Shown here piece after piece: positions 34,150 to 42,686 of a stretch of 64,000 nt of DNA. Under the pieces are notes generated by a model. The model was not told where the DNA came from, made no database searches, and saw only the letters and a program-made list of their open reading frames with translations. Position 1 is the stretch's first letter, and every line of letters starts with the position of its first letter. Position numbers and translations under genes: made by a program. The DNA is from Streptomyces sp. DG1A-41 (GTDB lineage: Bacteria > Actinomycetota > Actinomycetes > Streptomycetales > Streptomycetaceae): the NCBI RefSeq assembly GCF_037055355.1, contig NZ_CP146350.1, positions 3,061,001 to 3,125,000 on the forward strand, written 5' to 3'.

Positions 34150-34779
34150 CTACGGCACATACGTCTCGCACGGCACATTGAGTGAGAGGAGTGCGGCAAA
34201 ACCGTCGGGGTTCATGCGCAGTTCGCTGATCGCCGCGTTCCGCAACCGCGGGAACACTCTGCGGTACTCCCCGGCCGGGATGGACAGCAGCGTGCACAGC
34301 ACCAGGCGCAGCAGGGTGTTGTGGGCGACGACGAGGACACGTCCGCCGGGGTGGGCGCCGGCGATACGGCGCAGGGCGGCGGCACCGCGGGCCGCTGCCG
34401 CCGCCGGGTCCTCCGCCCCGGGGAAGGGATGGGCGACGGGGTCGGCACGGAAGGCCGCGGCCCGGTCGGGGACCTCGGCCTCGAACTCGGCGAGCGTACG
34501 CCCCTCCACGACTCCGAAGTCGCATTCGCTGAGGTCGGGTTCGCGCCGCGGGACGAGGCCCAGGGCACGGCAGGCGGGCTCGGCGGTGGCGACGGCCCGG
34601 GAGAGCGGGGACGTCCAGACGGCGTCGACGGGGTGGGCGGCGGCCCAGCGGCCGAGCGCCTCGGCCTGGGCGCGGCCGGTGTCGGTGAGGCCGATGTCGC
34701 TGACACCGGCGTAGCGGTTCTCGGCGTGCCAGACGGTCTGCCCGTGCCGGGCCAGGAGGAGGGTCGTGGTCGTGGTCAT
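34150..34779 (-). CDS. histidine phosphatase family protein
   Basis: A 209-residue cytosolic phosphatase of the phosphoglycerate mutase-like clan. LLLARHGQTVWHAENRYAG gives the catalytic RHG; SPLSRAVATAEPACRAL, the Glu of LSECDFGVVEGRT and VLVVAHNTLLRL (second catalytic His) complete the active site. The sequence GVSDIGLTDTGRAQAEALG resembles alpha-ribazole and sugar-phosphate phosphatases. ATG 34779 overlaps by four bases (ATGA) the stop of the small repeat ORF upstream, so it is coupled to the FGGY kinase gene. A role removing phosphate from the kinase's sugar pathway is possible but unproven. Confidence 0.88.
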   Translation of the reverse strand: MTTTTTLLLARHGQTVWHAENRYAGVSDIGLTDTGRAQAEALGRWAAAHPVDAVWTSPLSRAVATAEPACRALGLVPRREPDLSECDFGVVEGRTLAEFEAEVPDRAAAFRADPVAHPFPGAEDPAAAAARGAAALRRIAGAHPGGRVLVVAHNTLLRLVLCTLLSIPAGEYRRVFPRLRNAAISELRMNPDGFAALLSLNVPCETYVP

Positions 34780-34973
34780 GGGTCGGTCCGTTCGTGCGCG
34801 GTCGGGCCGCCGGTGCGGGGCCGTGGCAAGGTGGTCGGAGCGCCGATGCGGGGCGGCGCCGTCGTCGTCGAATCGCCCGCGCGGGGCAGCGCCTGGATCC
34901 TGCGATCGCCCGCCCGGGGCGGCACGGGGGCCGTCACATCACCCGCCCGGGACGGCACCAGGATCGTCGTCAT
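34776..34973 (-). CDS. 65-residue Pro/Arg-rich repeat peptide, unknown function
   Basis: The ATG at 34973 overlaps the FGGY kinase stop by four bases, and its TGA overlaps the histidine phosphatase ATG by four bases, so coupled translation is possible on both sides. The peptide is an 11-12 residue degenerate repeat: VPSRAGDVTAP, VPPRAGDRRIQA, LPRAGDSTTTA, PPRIGAPTTL, PRPRTGGPTA. The DNA shows the same periodicity (CCCGCGCGGGGCGG-like units). No domain, signal peptide or membrane helix is seen. It could be a real small protein, a coupling spacer, or an expanded minisatellite. The double ATGA junction is the main argument for translation. Confidence 0.45.
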   Translation of the reverse strand: MTTILVPSRAGDVTAPVPPRAGDRRIQALPRAGDSTTTAPPRIGAPTTLPRPRTGGPTAHERTDP

Positions 34974-36436
34974 GACTCCGCCGTGCCCAAGTGCAGGCGG
35001 TCTCGGGCATGTGCCGCGACGGGGGCGGGCAGCCAGCCGCGTGCCCCCAGCGCGTCGACGAGGCGGGCATACGGCTCGGCGAAGCGGGCGGTGCGGTCGG
35101 CGCGGGGTTCGAGGACGGTCCGGACGCGGACCATGCGCTCGGCGACGTCGGCGAGCGCGACAGCTCCGGACGCCCCGTACGCGGCCAACCCCGCCATCCC
35201 CAGGGCTGGTTCCGTCTGTTCCGGGACCCGCGCCGGGCGGCCGAGGATGTCGGTGCGGAGCTGGTTCCAGTACCGGCTGCGCGCGCCGCCGCCGGTGAAG
35301 GTGAGCGGGCCGTCGAGGGGAGCGCCGAGGTGGTGCAGGTAGTCCAGGCACAGGCGTTCCGCGAAGCCGACGCCCTGGAGCAGCGCGGCCCACAGGCCGG
35401 CGTCGCCCTCGGGTTCGCCGAGCACGAAGGGGCCCGCGTCCGGTGCCCTGAACGGGAACCGCTCCCCCGGCGAGACCAGCGGGTACGCGACCGCGCGGGA
35501 CGGCTCGAACGCCGCCGCCCGCGCGTCCATCGAGGCGGGGTCGGCGTCCGGGAAGTGCGCCGCGAGTACCCCCGCTCCCACGCTCGACGCCCCTCCGGGC
35601 AGCCAAGTACCGTCGGGGGCAAGGTGGTTGTAGACCACGCCGGTGGGGTCCCGGACCGGGTCGCGGGCGGCTCCCTTCAGGACGAGCGTGGTGCCGAGCA
35701 CCGAGTTCCAGGAGCCGGGGCGCAGCGCGCCGGAGGCGATCTGGGCCGCGCAGCCGTCCGTCATGCCGGCGAGCACCGGGGTGCCGGCGGGGATGCCGGT
35801 GGCGTCGGCGGCGTCCGCGCAGACCGCGCCGAGGCGCGTGCCCGGGCGTACGACGTCGGGCAACAGATGGTCCGGGACCCCGAGTTGGGCCAGGGTGGCC
35901 TCCGGCCAGGCCGCCGCGTGCAGGTCGTAGCCCGTCTTGAGGGCGTGGCTGGAGTCGGCCGGGGGCGGTTCGCCGGTGAGGCGGGTGATGACCTGGTCGG
36001 GCTGGTGAGCGAGCCGGAGGCCGGGACCGTACTCCCCCACCAGCCACAAGGCCTTCGGCAGGGCCCAGGTGTCCTGGACCGCGAGTCCCGTCTCCCGGGC
36101 TCTCGCGGCCTCCGCCGCCGCGCGCCCGTCGTCGTACATCAGCGCCGGGCTCACCGGACGGCCCGAGCGGTCCGTCAACAGCACCGTGCCGGACGTGCCG
36201 CACACCGCGAGGCCGCCGACCGGCACGCCGGGCGCGGAGCCGAATGCCGCGCGGGACGCCGTGCACAGCGCCGACCACCACTGCTCCGGGTCCTGCTCGT
36301 GCCGCACCCCCTCCCGCCGCCCGGTCAGCGGGGCCGAGCCGCTGCCGAGGACCCTGCCGTCGGCGGTGACGAGCAGCACGCGGACGCTCTGTGTGCCCAG
36401 GTCGATCCCCAGCCAGCCCGCATCCTCGTCCGCCAT
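34970..36436 (-). CDS. FGGY-family carbohydrate kinase
   Basis: A 488-residue ATP-dependent kinase of the xylulokinase/gluconokinase superfamily. The phosphate-1 motif is WLGIDLGTQSVRVLLVTADG, a catalytic Asp lies in PVLAGMTDGCAAQIASGA, and GTTLVLKGA and LTFTGGGARSRYWNQLRTDIL are the later ATP-site motifs. ATG 36436 (MADEDAGWLG) is preceded by GGGAGG. It is divergent from the transporter operon across 156 bases containing a palindromic operator, so it likely responds to the same regulator and acts on the same or a related sugar or polyol. The exact substrate cannot be told from the sequence. Confidence 0.88.
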   Translation of the reverse strand: MADEDAGWLGIDLGTQSVRVLLVTADGRVLGSGSAPLTGRREGVRHEQDPEQWWSALCTASRAAFGSAPGVPVGGLAVCGTSGTVLLTDRSGRPVSPALMYDDGRAAAEAARARETGLAVQDTWALPKALWLVGEYGPGLRLAHQPDQVITRLTGEPPPADSSHALKTGYDLHAAAWPEATLAQLGVPDHLLPDVVRPGTRLGAVCADAADATGIPAGTPVLAGMTDGCAAQIASGALRPGSWNSVLGTTLVLKGAARDPVRDPTGVVYNHLAPDGTWLPGGASSVGAGVLAAHFPDADPASMDARAAAFEPSRAVAYPLVSPGERFPFRAPDAGPFVLGEPEGDAGLWAALLQGVGFAERLCLDYLHHLGAPLDGPLTFTGGGARSRYWNQLRTDILGRPARVPEQTEPALGMAGLAAYGASGAVALADVAERMVRVRTVLEPRADRTARFAEPYARLVDALGARGWLPAPVAAHARDRLHLGTAES

Positions 36437-36542
36437 CCGGAACCTCCCACGCCGTCGCAGCCGGATCTGTGAACTTCTCACTGTGCCCCGATATTTTCCC
36501 GTGCGCGAGGGATTGACGCCCAACTTCAGCCGTTCCACCCTC

Positions 36543-36570
36543 TGTTAACGAGTCGACTCGACGTGTTAAC
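36543..36570. promoter_or_regulatory. palindrome-rich operator in the divergent kinase/transporter region
   Basis: GTTAAC occurs at 36544-36549 and 36565-36570, and between them lies the perfect 12-bp palindrome CGAGTCGACTCG (36549-36560). The array ends 22 bases before the first gene of the transporter operon. The DeoR-type regulator encoded in the operon is the obvious candidate to bind it. Confidence 0.55.
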
Positions 36571-36592
36571 CAGCCCCCACGTGGAGGTACGG

Positions 36593-38014
36593 ATGAACAC
36601 GCACGTGCACGACCGGCGGCGCTTCCTCGCGCTCGCCGCCGGGGCTGTCGCGGCCCCGCTGCTCACGGCCTGCGGGGCCGGTTTCGGCGGGGACGACAGC
36701 AAGAGCGACGGGTCCGCCGCGGACGACGTCACCGGCTCCTTCGACTGGAAGCGGGAGAAGGGCACCACCGTCAAGGCGCTGCTCAACAAGCACCCGTACA
36801 CCGACGCGCTCATCGCCGACCTGAAGTCCTTCACCGCGAAGACCGGCATCGAGGTCGAGTACGACGTCTTCCCGGAGGACAACTACTTCGACAAGCTCAC
36901 CGTGGACCTTTCCAGCGGGCGTGCCTCCTACGACGTCTTCATGCTCGGCGCGTACATGGTGTGGCAGTACGGGCCGCCGGGCTGGCTTGAGGACCTCGGG
37001 CCCTGGATGCGCAACTCCTCGGCGACGGGCGCCGAGTGGGACCAGGCGGACTTCTTCCCGAACCTGCTCCAGGCCGACCAGTGGTCGCTGAAGGCGGGCG
37101 CGCCGCTCGGCCAGGGCGGGCAGTACGCGCTGCCGTGGGGCTGGGAGACAAACGTCGTCGCCTACAACACCGAGGTGTTCGGGAAGCTGGGGCTGAAGCC
37201 GGCCGAGACCTTCGACGAGCTGGCCGAACTCGCCGGGACCATCAAGCGGAAGGCGCCGGGCACCGGCTTCGACGGGATGTACGGGATCGCCGTACGCGGG
37301 TCGAGGAGCTGGGCCACCATCCACCCGGGCTTCATGACGATGTACGCCCGCAACGGGCTGAAGGACTTCACGGTCGACGGCGGGAAGCTCACACCGGCGA
37401 TGAACAGCCCCGAGGCCGTGGCGTTCACCGAGGACTGGGCGCGGATGGTCAAGCAGGGCGGCCCGCCGTCCTGGACGTCGTACACCTGGTACCAGTGCTC
37501 CAGCGACCTGGGCGCGAAGAAGGCCGGGATGCTGTTCGACGCCGACACGGCCGCCTACTTCCAGGCGGTGAAGGGCGCCAGCCCCGCCTCGGGGAAGATC
37601 GCCTTCCATCCCGGTCCAAAGGGTCCGGACGGGTCGCTGGCCACCAACATGTGGATCTGGTCGCTCGGCATGAACGCCAAGAGCGAGAAGAAGAGCGCCA
37701 GTTGGCTGTTCCTCCAGTGGGCGACCGGCAAGGAGCATCTGCGCAAGGGCGCGATCACGCACAACCACATCGACCCGGTGCGCAGGTCGGTCGCCGACGA
37801 CACCGCCTACAAGGACAAGATGCGGCATCTGCCGGGCTTCCTGGAGACCTTCGAGACGGTCGTCGACCAGACGAAGATCCAGTTCACCCCGCAGGCGCAG
37901 TTCTTCGACGCGACGACCAGCTGGGCGGCGGCCCTCCAGGAGATCTACGGCGGCAAGGGCGCGCAGTCGGTCCTCGACGGGCTGGCGGACGACCTCGCCG
38001 GCAAGGTGGGTTAG
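36593..38014 (+). CDS. carbohydrate ABC transporter solute-binding lipoprotein
   Basis: A 473-residue family 1 extracellular binding protein. The N-terminus RRRFLALAAGAVAAPLLTACG combines a twin-Arg motif with a lipobox (LTAC), so it is probably Tat-exported and lipid-anchored at Cys. The mature part has the usual opening of sugar-binding proteins (TVKALLNKHPYTDALIADLKSFTAKTGIEVEY), YALPWGWETNVVAYN and a Trp-rich C-terminal half. ATG 36593 follows GGAGGTACGG. It is first in a gene run with short gaps or 4-base overlaps to 43714. Ligand: a sugar, polyol or glyco-conjugate; it cannot be fixed. Confidence 0.92.
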   Translation: MNTHVHDRRRFLALAAGAVAAPLLTACGAGFGGDDSKSDGSAADDVTGSFDWKREKGTTVKALLNKHPYTDALIADLKSFTAKTGIEVEYDVFPEDNYFDKLTVDLSSGRASYDVFMLGAYMVWQYGPPGWLEDLGPWMRNSSATGAEWDQADFFPNLLQADQWSLKAGAPLGQGGQYALPWGWETNVVAYNTEVFGKLGLKPAETFDELAELAGTIKRKAPGTGFDGMYGIAVRGSRSWATIHPGFMTMYARNGLKDFTVDGGKLTPAMNSPEAVAFTEDWARMVKQGGPPSWTSYTWYQCSSDLGAKKAGMLFDADTAAYFQAVKGASPASGKIAFHPGPKGPDGSLATNMWIWSLGMNAKSEKKSASWLFLQWATGKEHLRKGAITHNHIDPVRRSVADDTAYKDKMRHLPGFLETFETVVDQTKIQFTPQAQFFDATTSWAAALQEIYGGKGAQSVLDGLADDLAGKVG

Positions 38015-38017
38015 CCG

Positions 38018-38902
38018 ATGGGGTGGCGGCTCACCCTGCGCCCGTACGTCCTGATCGTGCCCGCACTGCTGCTGACCTGCGGGATCCTCTACCCGTTCGG
38101 GCTCGGCCTGTACTACACGCTGTTCGACTTCTCGGCGAGCAAACCGCAGCCGGACATGGTGCGGTTCGAGAACTACACGACCGTCTTCACGCAGGAGGCC
38201 TTCTGGAACTCGGCCTGGGTGACGGTGCTGTACGCGGTCGGGGCGGCCCTCGTCGAGACCGTGCTCGGCGTGGCCGTCGCCCTGCTGTTGCACCGCTCGA
38301 CGCTGGTGGGCCGTGTGCTGGAGAAGATCCTGATCCTGCCGCTGATGATCGCCCCGGTGATCGCGGCGATCATCTGGAAGCTGATGCTCCAGCCCTCGGT
38401 GGGAGTGGTCAACCACCTGCTGCGGCCCTTCGGGCTGGGCGGGGTGCAGTGGACGGACACCCCGACGGGTGCCCTCCTGTCGTCGATCGCCGTGGACGTG
38501 TGGGTGTACACGCCGTTCGTGGCGATCCTCGCCCTCGCCGGTCTGCGGTCGCTGCCCACCTCCCCCTTCGAGGCGGCGGCCGTGGACGGCGCGGGGTGGT
38601 GGTACACCTTCCGGCGGCTGACGCTGCCGATGCTCTGGCCGTATGTGCTGGTGGCGGTGATCTTCCGGTTCATGGACTCGCTGAAGGTGTTCGACATCAT
38701 CTACGCCCTGACGGAGGGCGGGCCCGGTGACTCGACCGTCGTCCTCCAGATCCGGGCGTATCTGGAAGCGATCCGCTTCCAGCGCTATTCCTTCGGGATC
38801 AGCTACACGATCGTGCTGTGGGCCGTGGTGTATCTGGCCGCGATGGTACTGGTGAAGCACCTGGGGAAGATCCAGCGGCGGGCCGCGGAGGTGACCACGT
38901 GA
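38018..38902 (+). CDS. ABC transporter permease, MalF-type
   Basis: A 294-residue CUT1-class permease with six hydrophobic helices. The ATPase-contact loop is FEAAAVDGAGWWYTFRRLTLPML (EAA motif). The start MGWRLTLRPYVLIVPALLL lies three bases after the binding-protein stop. It pairs with the next permease, whose GTG overlaps its TGA by four bases. Together they form the membrane channel for the solute captured by the lipoprotein. Confidence 0.92.
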   Translation: MGWRLTLRPYVLIVPALLLTCGILYPFGLGLYYTLFDFSASKPQPDMVRFENYTTVFTQEAFWNSAWVTVLYAVGAALVETVLGVAVALLLHRSTLVGRVLEKILILPLMIAPVIAAIIWKLMLQPSVGVVNHLLRPFGLGGVQWTDTPTGALLSSIAVDVWVYTPFVAILALAGLRSLPTSPFEAAAVDGAGWWYTFRRLTLPMLWPYVLVAVIFRFMDSLKVFDIIYALTEGGPGDSTVVLQIRAYLEAIRFQRYSFGISYTIVLWAVVYLAAMVLVKHLGKIQRRAAEVTT

Positions 38903-39723
38903 GAAAGCGTGTGCTGGGGTGGCTCGCGGACGCCGCCCTCGTCCTCTACTTCGTCTTCGCGCTGTTCCCGATCGCCTGGATGGTGATCCTCTCCCTGAAG
39001 CCCGCCGACCAGCTGTTCAGCACGTACTTCTCCTTCTCCCCGACGCTGGACGGCTACCGGACGGTCCTGGGCGACAGCGAGGGCATTCCGTTCGTGCGGT
39101 TCTTCGTCAACAGCCTGGTGGTGTCGGTGGGGGCGGTGGTGCTGTCGCTGGTGGTCGGGCTGCCGGCGGCGTACGCCTCGGCGCGGTGGCGGTTCAAGGG
39201 CTCGGAGAACCTGATGTTCACGCTGCTGTCATTCCGCTTCGCGCCCGAACTGACCGTGATCATCCCGCTGTTCGTGCTGTACCAGAAGCTCGGGCTGTTC
39301 GACACGTACGTCGGCATGGTGTGGGTGCTTCAGCTCGTCACCCTGCCGCTGATCGTGTGGATCATGCGGTCGTACTTCGCCGACCTCACGCCCGAGCTGG
39401 AGCAGGCGGCCCTGCTGGACGGCTACACCCGCAAGCAGGCGTTCTTCAAGGTGGCGCTGCCGCTGGTCAAGCCGGGCATCGCGGCCGTGTCGCTACTGGC
39501 CTTCATCTTCGCCTGGAACAACTTCGTCTTCCCGCTGATCCTCACCTCCAACGAGGCCCAGACGGTGACCGTGGGCGCGCTGTCCTTCCTCGGCGGGGAC
39601 CGGCCCAAGTACAACCTGACGGCCGCCGCCGCGCTGGTGTCCGTCGTACCGCCGCTGCTGCTGGCGCTGACGATCCAGCGGTATCTGGTGCGGGGACTGT
39701 CGTTCGGGGCGGTGAAGTCGTGA
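38899..39723 (+). CDS. ABC transporter permease, MalG-type
   Basis: A 274-residue partner permease starting VRKRVLGWLADAALV at GTG 38899, in a GTGA overlap with the previous stop. Six helices are visible and the EAA motif reads ELEQAALLDGYTRKQAFFKVALPLVKPG. The start is fixed by the overlap; upstream open frame belongs to the previous gene's other frame. Its own stop overlaps the ATPase GTG by four bases, so translation is tightly coupled. Confidence 0.92.
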   Translation: MRKRVLGWLADAALVLYFVFALFPIAWMVILSLKPADQLFSTYFSFSPTLDGYRTVLGDSEGIPFVRFFVNSLVVSVGAVVLSLVVGLPAAYASARWRFKGSENLMFTLLSFRFAPELTVIIPLFVLYQKLGLFDTYVGMVWVLQLVTLPLIVWIMRSYFADLTPELEQAALLDGYTRKQAFFKVALPLVKPGIAAVSLLAFIFAWNNFVFPLILTSNEAQTVTVGALSFLGGDRPKYNLTAAAALVSVVPPLLLALTIQRYLVRGLSFGAVKS

Positions 39724-40808
39724 TCAGGCTCAGCGGGATACGGAAGGCGTACGGGAAGACTCTCGCGCTCGACGAGCTGGAACTGGAGGTGCGGGAGGGC
39801 GAGTTCTTCTGCCTGCTGGGCCCGTCGGGCGCGGGCAAGACGACCACGTTGAAGACCGTCGCCGGGCTCGAACAGCCCGACTCCGGCACCGTCGTGCTCG
39901 ACGGCGAGGACATGCGGGGCGTGGAGCCGTACGACCGGGGTGTGGCGATGTGCTTCGAGAGCTACGCCCTCTACCCGCACCGCTCGGCCTACGACAACCT
40001 CGCCTCGCCGCTGCGCTCGCCCCGGCACCGGCTGCCCGCCGCCGAGGCCCGGCAGCGGATCGGCGCGATCGCGGAGATGCTCGGGATTTCGGGGCTGCTG
40101 GACCGGCCGGTGGGCCAGCTGTCCAACGGGCAGCGGCAGCGCGTCGCCCTCGGCCGGGTGCTGGTCCGCCCCGCCCGGGCCTTCCTCCTTGACGAGCCGC
40201 TCTCCCACCTCGACGCCAAGCTCCGCCAGCAGATGCGGGCCGAGCTGAAGGCGATCGGGGCCATGCAGCACACCACCACGCTGTACGTCACCCACGACTC
40301 CGTCGAGGCCCTGGCGCTCGGCGACCGGATCGGCGTCATCCGGCAGGGGCGGATCGTGCAGACGGGCACGCGGGAGGAGATCTGGTACCGGCCGTACGAC
40401 ACGGAGGTCGCGCGGGCCTTCGGGCGGCCCCGGATCAATCTGCTGCCGGGAGTGGTGACGGAGAGCGGCGTGCGGTCGGACGGCGGCGTGGAGCTGCCCG
40501 TCCGGGCGCAGGCACCGGCGGGCACCGAGGTCCTGGTCGGGCTGCGGCCCCGGGACATCGCCCTGCACGGCGAGGGGCACGAGCTCACCGGGACCGTGTA
40601 CGTCACCGAGGTGCTCGGCCGGTCCGTCGAGGTCACCGTCCGGCTCGGAAGCGGGCAGCAGCGGGTGTCGCTGGTGGCCCCTCGGGCCGACGCGGCACGC
40701 CTTCGTCCGGACGATCCGGTACGGCTGGTGGTCCGGCCTGAGAACCTGCTGCTGTTCGAGGCCGACCGGCCGGAGCGACCGGGACGACGGATAGAGACAC
40801 AGCGATGA
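39720..40808 (+). CDS. ABC transporter ATP-binding protein, first of two
   Basis: A 362-residue MalK/UgpC-like ATPase. It has Walker A GPSGAGKTT, signature LSNGQRQR (Asn in place of the usual Gly), Walker B AFLLDEP, D-loop SHLDAK and switch His in YVTHD. At the Q-loop it reads MCFESYALYPH, with Glu where nearly all family members have Gln. After about residue 240 comes the C-terminal OB-type regulatory domain. GTG 39720 overlaps the permease stop, and its TGA overlaps the regulator ATG. The operon has a second ATPase at 41607, so the transporter may use a heterodimeric motor. Confidence 0.9.
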   Translation: MIRLSGIRKAYGKTLALDELELEVREGEFFCLLGPSGAGKTTTLKTVAGLEQPDSGTVVLDGEDMRGVEPYDRGVAMCFESYALYPHRSAYDNLASPLRSPRHRLPAAEARQRIGAIAEMLGISGLLDRPVGQLSNGQRQRVALGRVLVRPARAFLLDEPLSHLDAKLRQQMRAELKAIGAMQHTTTLYVTHDSVEALALGDRIGVIRQGRIVQTGTREEIWYRPYDTEVARAFGRPRINLLPGVVTESGVRSDGGVELPVRAQAPAGTEVLVGLRPRDIALHGEGHELTGTVYVTEVLGRSVEVTVRLGSGQQRVSLVAPRADAARLRPDDPVRLVVRPENLLLFEADRPERPGRRIETQR

Positions 40809-41629
40809 GCGGCAGCAGTGGTGGACAGCAGGGACCCGCGGCGCGGCAGGCCGCCATGGCCGAGCAGGTGCTGGCCGACGGCTCGGCGACGGCGGCGGAA
40901 CTCGCCGAGCGGTTCGGGGTGAGCCTGATGACCATCCACCGGGACCTCGACGAGCTCGAACGGCAGGGCATCGTAAGGAAGTTCCGGGGCGGGGTGACCG
41001 CGCAGCCGTCGGGCGTCTTCGAGTCGAACGTGCAGTACCGGCTGAAGACGATGCGGGCCGAGAAGGCCGCCGTGGCCGACCGTGCGCTGCGGATGGTGGA
41101 GCCCGGTATGGCGATCCTGCTGGACGACTCCACGTCCACCCTGGAGATAGCCCGGCGCCTGCGCACGGGCGAGATCACCCCGCTGACGGTCGTCACCAAC
41201 TTCCTGGAGGCGATCAACCTCCTCTCCGACCAGCGGGGCATCCACCTGATGGCGCTCGGCGGCGACTACGACCCGCTGCACTCCTCGTTCCTGGGGGTGT
41301 CGTGCGTGGAGGCGGTCGAGCAGCTCCGCGTAGACGTGTGCTTCGCGTCGACGTCGGCGGTGCACCGGGGCTACGCCTACCACCAGGAACAGCACATCGT
41401 GTCCGTGAAGCGGGCGATGCTCGACGCGGCCGCGCGGAACGTCCTGCTGATCGACCACACCAAGCTCGGCCGGGTCGCCCTGCACCGGGTCGTCCCGCTG
41501 TCCCGCTTCGACACGGTCCTCGTGGACGACGGGGCGTCGCCGGAGGCACTGCGGGATCTGGACGAACACAAGGTCCGTTACGAGGTTTGCGCGATGAAGG
41601 GCGGCCATGACGGGACTGGAGCTACGTGA
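40805..41629 (+). CDS. DeoR-family transcriptional regulator
   Basis: A 274-residue regulator with an N-terminal DeoR helix-turn-helix (ATAAELAERFGVSLMTIHRDLDELERQGIVRKFRGG) and a C-terminal sugar-phosphate sensor domain of the ribose-isomerase fold (MAILLDDSTSTLEIARRL, LTVVTNF, LLIDHTKLGR). ATG 40805 overlaps the preceding stop by four bases. DeoR regulators of catabolic operons usually repress until a phosphorylated intermediate appears; here a product of one of the FGGY kinases would be the natural signal. The GTTAAC/CGAGTCGACTCG array upstream of 36593 is its probable target. Confidence 0.9.
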   Translation: MSGSSGGQQGPAARQAAMAEQVLADGSATAAELAERFGVSLMTIHRDLDELERQGIVRKFRGGVTAQPSGVFESNVQYRLKTMRAEKAAVADRALRMVEPGMAILLDDSTSTLEIARRLRTGEITPLTVVTNFLEAINLLSDQRGIHLMALGGDYDPLHSSFLGVSCVEAVEQLRVDVCFASTSAVHRGYAYHQEQHIVSVKRAMLDAAARNVLLIDHTKLGRVALHRVVPLSRFDTVLVDDGASPEALRDLDEHKVRYEVCAMKGGHDGTGAT

Positions 41630-42686
41630 ACTCCGCAAGACATACCGGTCGCGCGGGCGGCCGTCGGTGGACGCCGTACGCGGGATCGACCTGAGTCTCG
41701 ATTCAGGGGAGCTGCTCGGGCTCCTCGGTCCCTCCGGCTGCGGCAAGTCGACGACCCTGCGCATGATCGCCGGATTGGAGCCGGTGACCGGCGGGGACAT
41801 CCTGGTGGGCGGGGCGTCGGTGGTCGAACGGCCCGCGCAGCAGCGGAACATCGGGGTCGCGTTCGAGAACTACGCGTTGTATCCGCCGCTGTCGGTGGCG
41901 GAGAACCTGGCGTTCGGGCTGAAGGCCCGGGGCCGTAGGGCTCGTGGGGACGTCGACCGCACGGTGAAGGAGATCGCCGAGCGGGTCGGCCTGACCGACC
42001 TCCTCGGCGCCCGCCCGGCCGGCCTGTCCAGCGGCCAGAAGCAGCGCGTGTCGCTGGCCCGGGCCCTCATCCGCGAGCCGGACGTGCTGCTCCTCGACGA
42101 ACCGCTCTCCCACTTGGACGCGGCCCAGCGGGACACCACCCGCCGCGAACTCAAGCGCATCCAGCAGGACCTGGGCCACACCACCATCCTGGTCACCCAC
42201 GACCAGGAGGAGGCCCTCTCGCTCGCCGACCGGATCGCCGTGATGAAGGACGGCGTCATCCAGCAGCTCGGCACCCCCTACGAGATCTACGACAGCCCGG
42301 CCAACGTGTTCGTCGCGGACTTCGTCGGCGAGCCCGCGATCACGCTGCTGCCGGGCATCGCCGACGGTGACGGCCGGGCCCGCCTCTCCGACACGGTGCG
42401 GATCGCGCTGCCCGTGCCGGTGGACCAGGGGCGGGAGGTCGTGGTCGGCATCCGCCCCGAGGACGTCCGGCTCACCGCCGAAGGCGGCCTGCCCGCCCGG
42501 GTCGTCGCCCACGAACCCCTTCTGGAGTCGGGCCTGGCGACCCTCGCCCTCGACGGGGTCGAACGGCACCTGGTAGTCCTCACCGATCCCGAGGTGCGGC
42601 TCGCCCACGACGACCGGGTCCGGGTCGCCGCCGACCTCCAGCACACCCATGTCTTCGACGCCGAGACGGGAGAGTCCCTGCGATGA
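41607..42686 (+). CDS. ABC transporter ATP-binding protein, second of two
   Basis: A 359-residue ATPase whose ATG lies 23 bases inside the regulator gene. It has Walker A GPSGCGKST, signature LSSGQKQR, Walker B VLLLDEP, switch His in LVTHD and a C-terminal regulatory domain of about 110 residues. The Q-loop position is again Glu: VAFENYALYPPLS. Sequence divergence from the first ATPase is large, so this is not a recent duplication. Two different ATPases, two permeases and one binding protein recall the rhizobial GlpSTPQV glycerol importer. Confidence 0.9.
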   Translation: MTGLELRELRKTYRSRGRPSVDAVRGIDLSLDSGELLGLLGPSGCGKSTTLRMIAGLEPVTGGDILVGGASVVERPAQQRNIGVAFENYALYPPLSVAENLAFGLKARGRRARGDVDRTVKEIAERVGLTDLLGARPAGLSSGQKQRVSLARALIREPDVLLLDEPLSHLDAAQRDTTRRELKRIQQDLGHTTILVTHDQEEALSLADRIAVMKDGVIQQLGTPYEIYDSPANVFVADFVGEPAITLLPGIADGDGRARLSDTVRIALPVPVDQGREVVVGIRPEDVRLTAEGGLPARVVAHEPLLESGLATLALDGVERHLVVLTDPEVRLAHDDRVRVAADLQHTHVFDAETGESLR

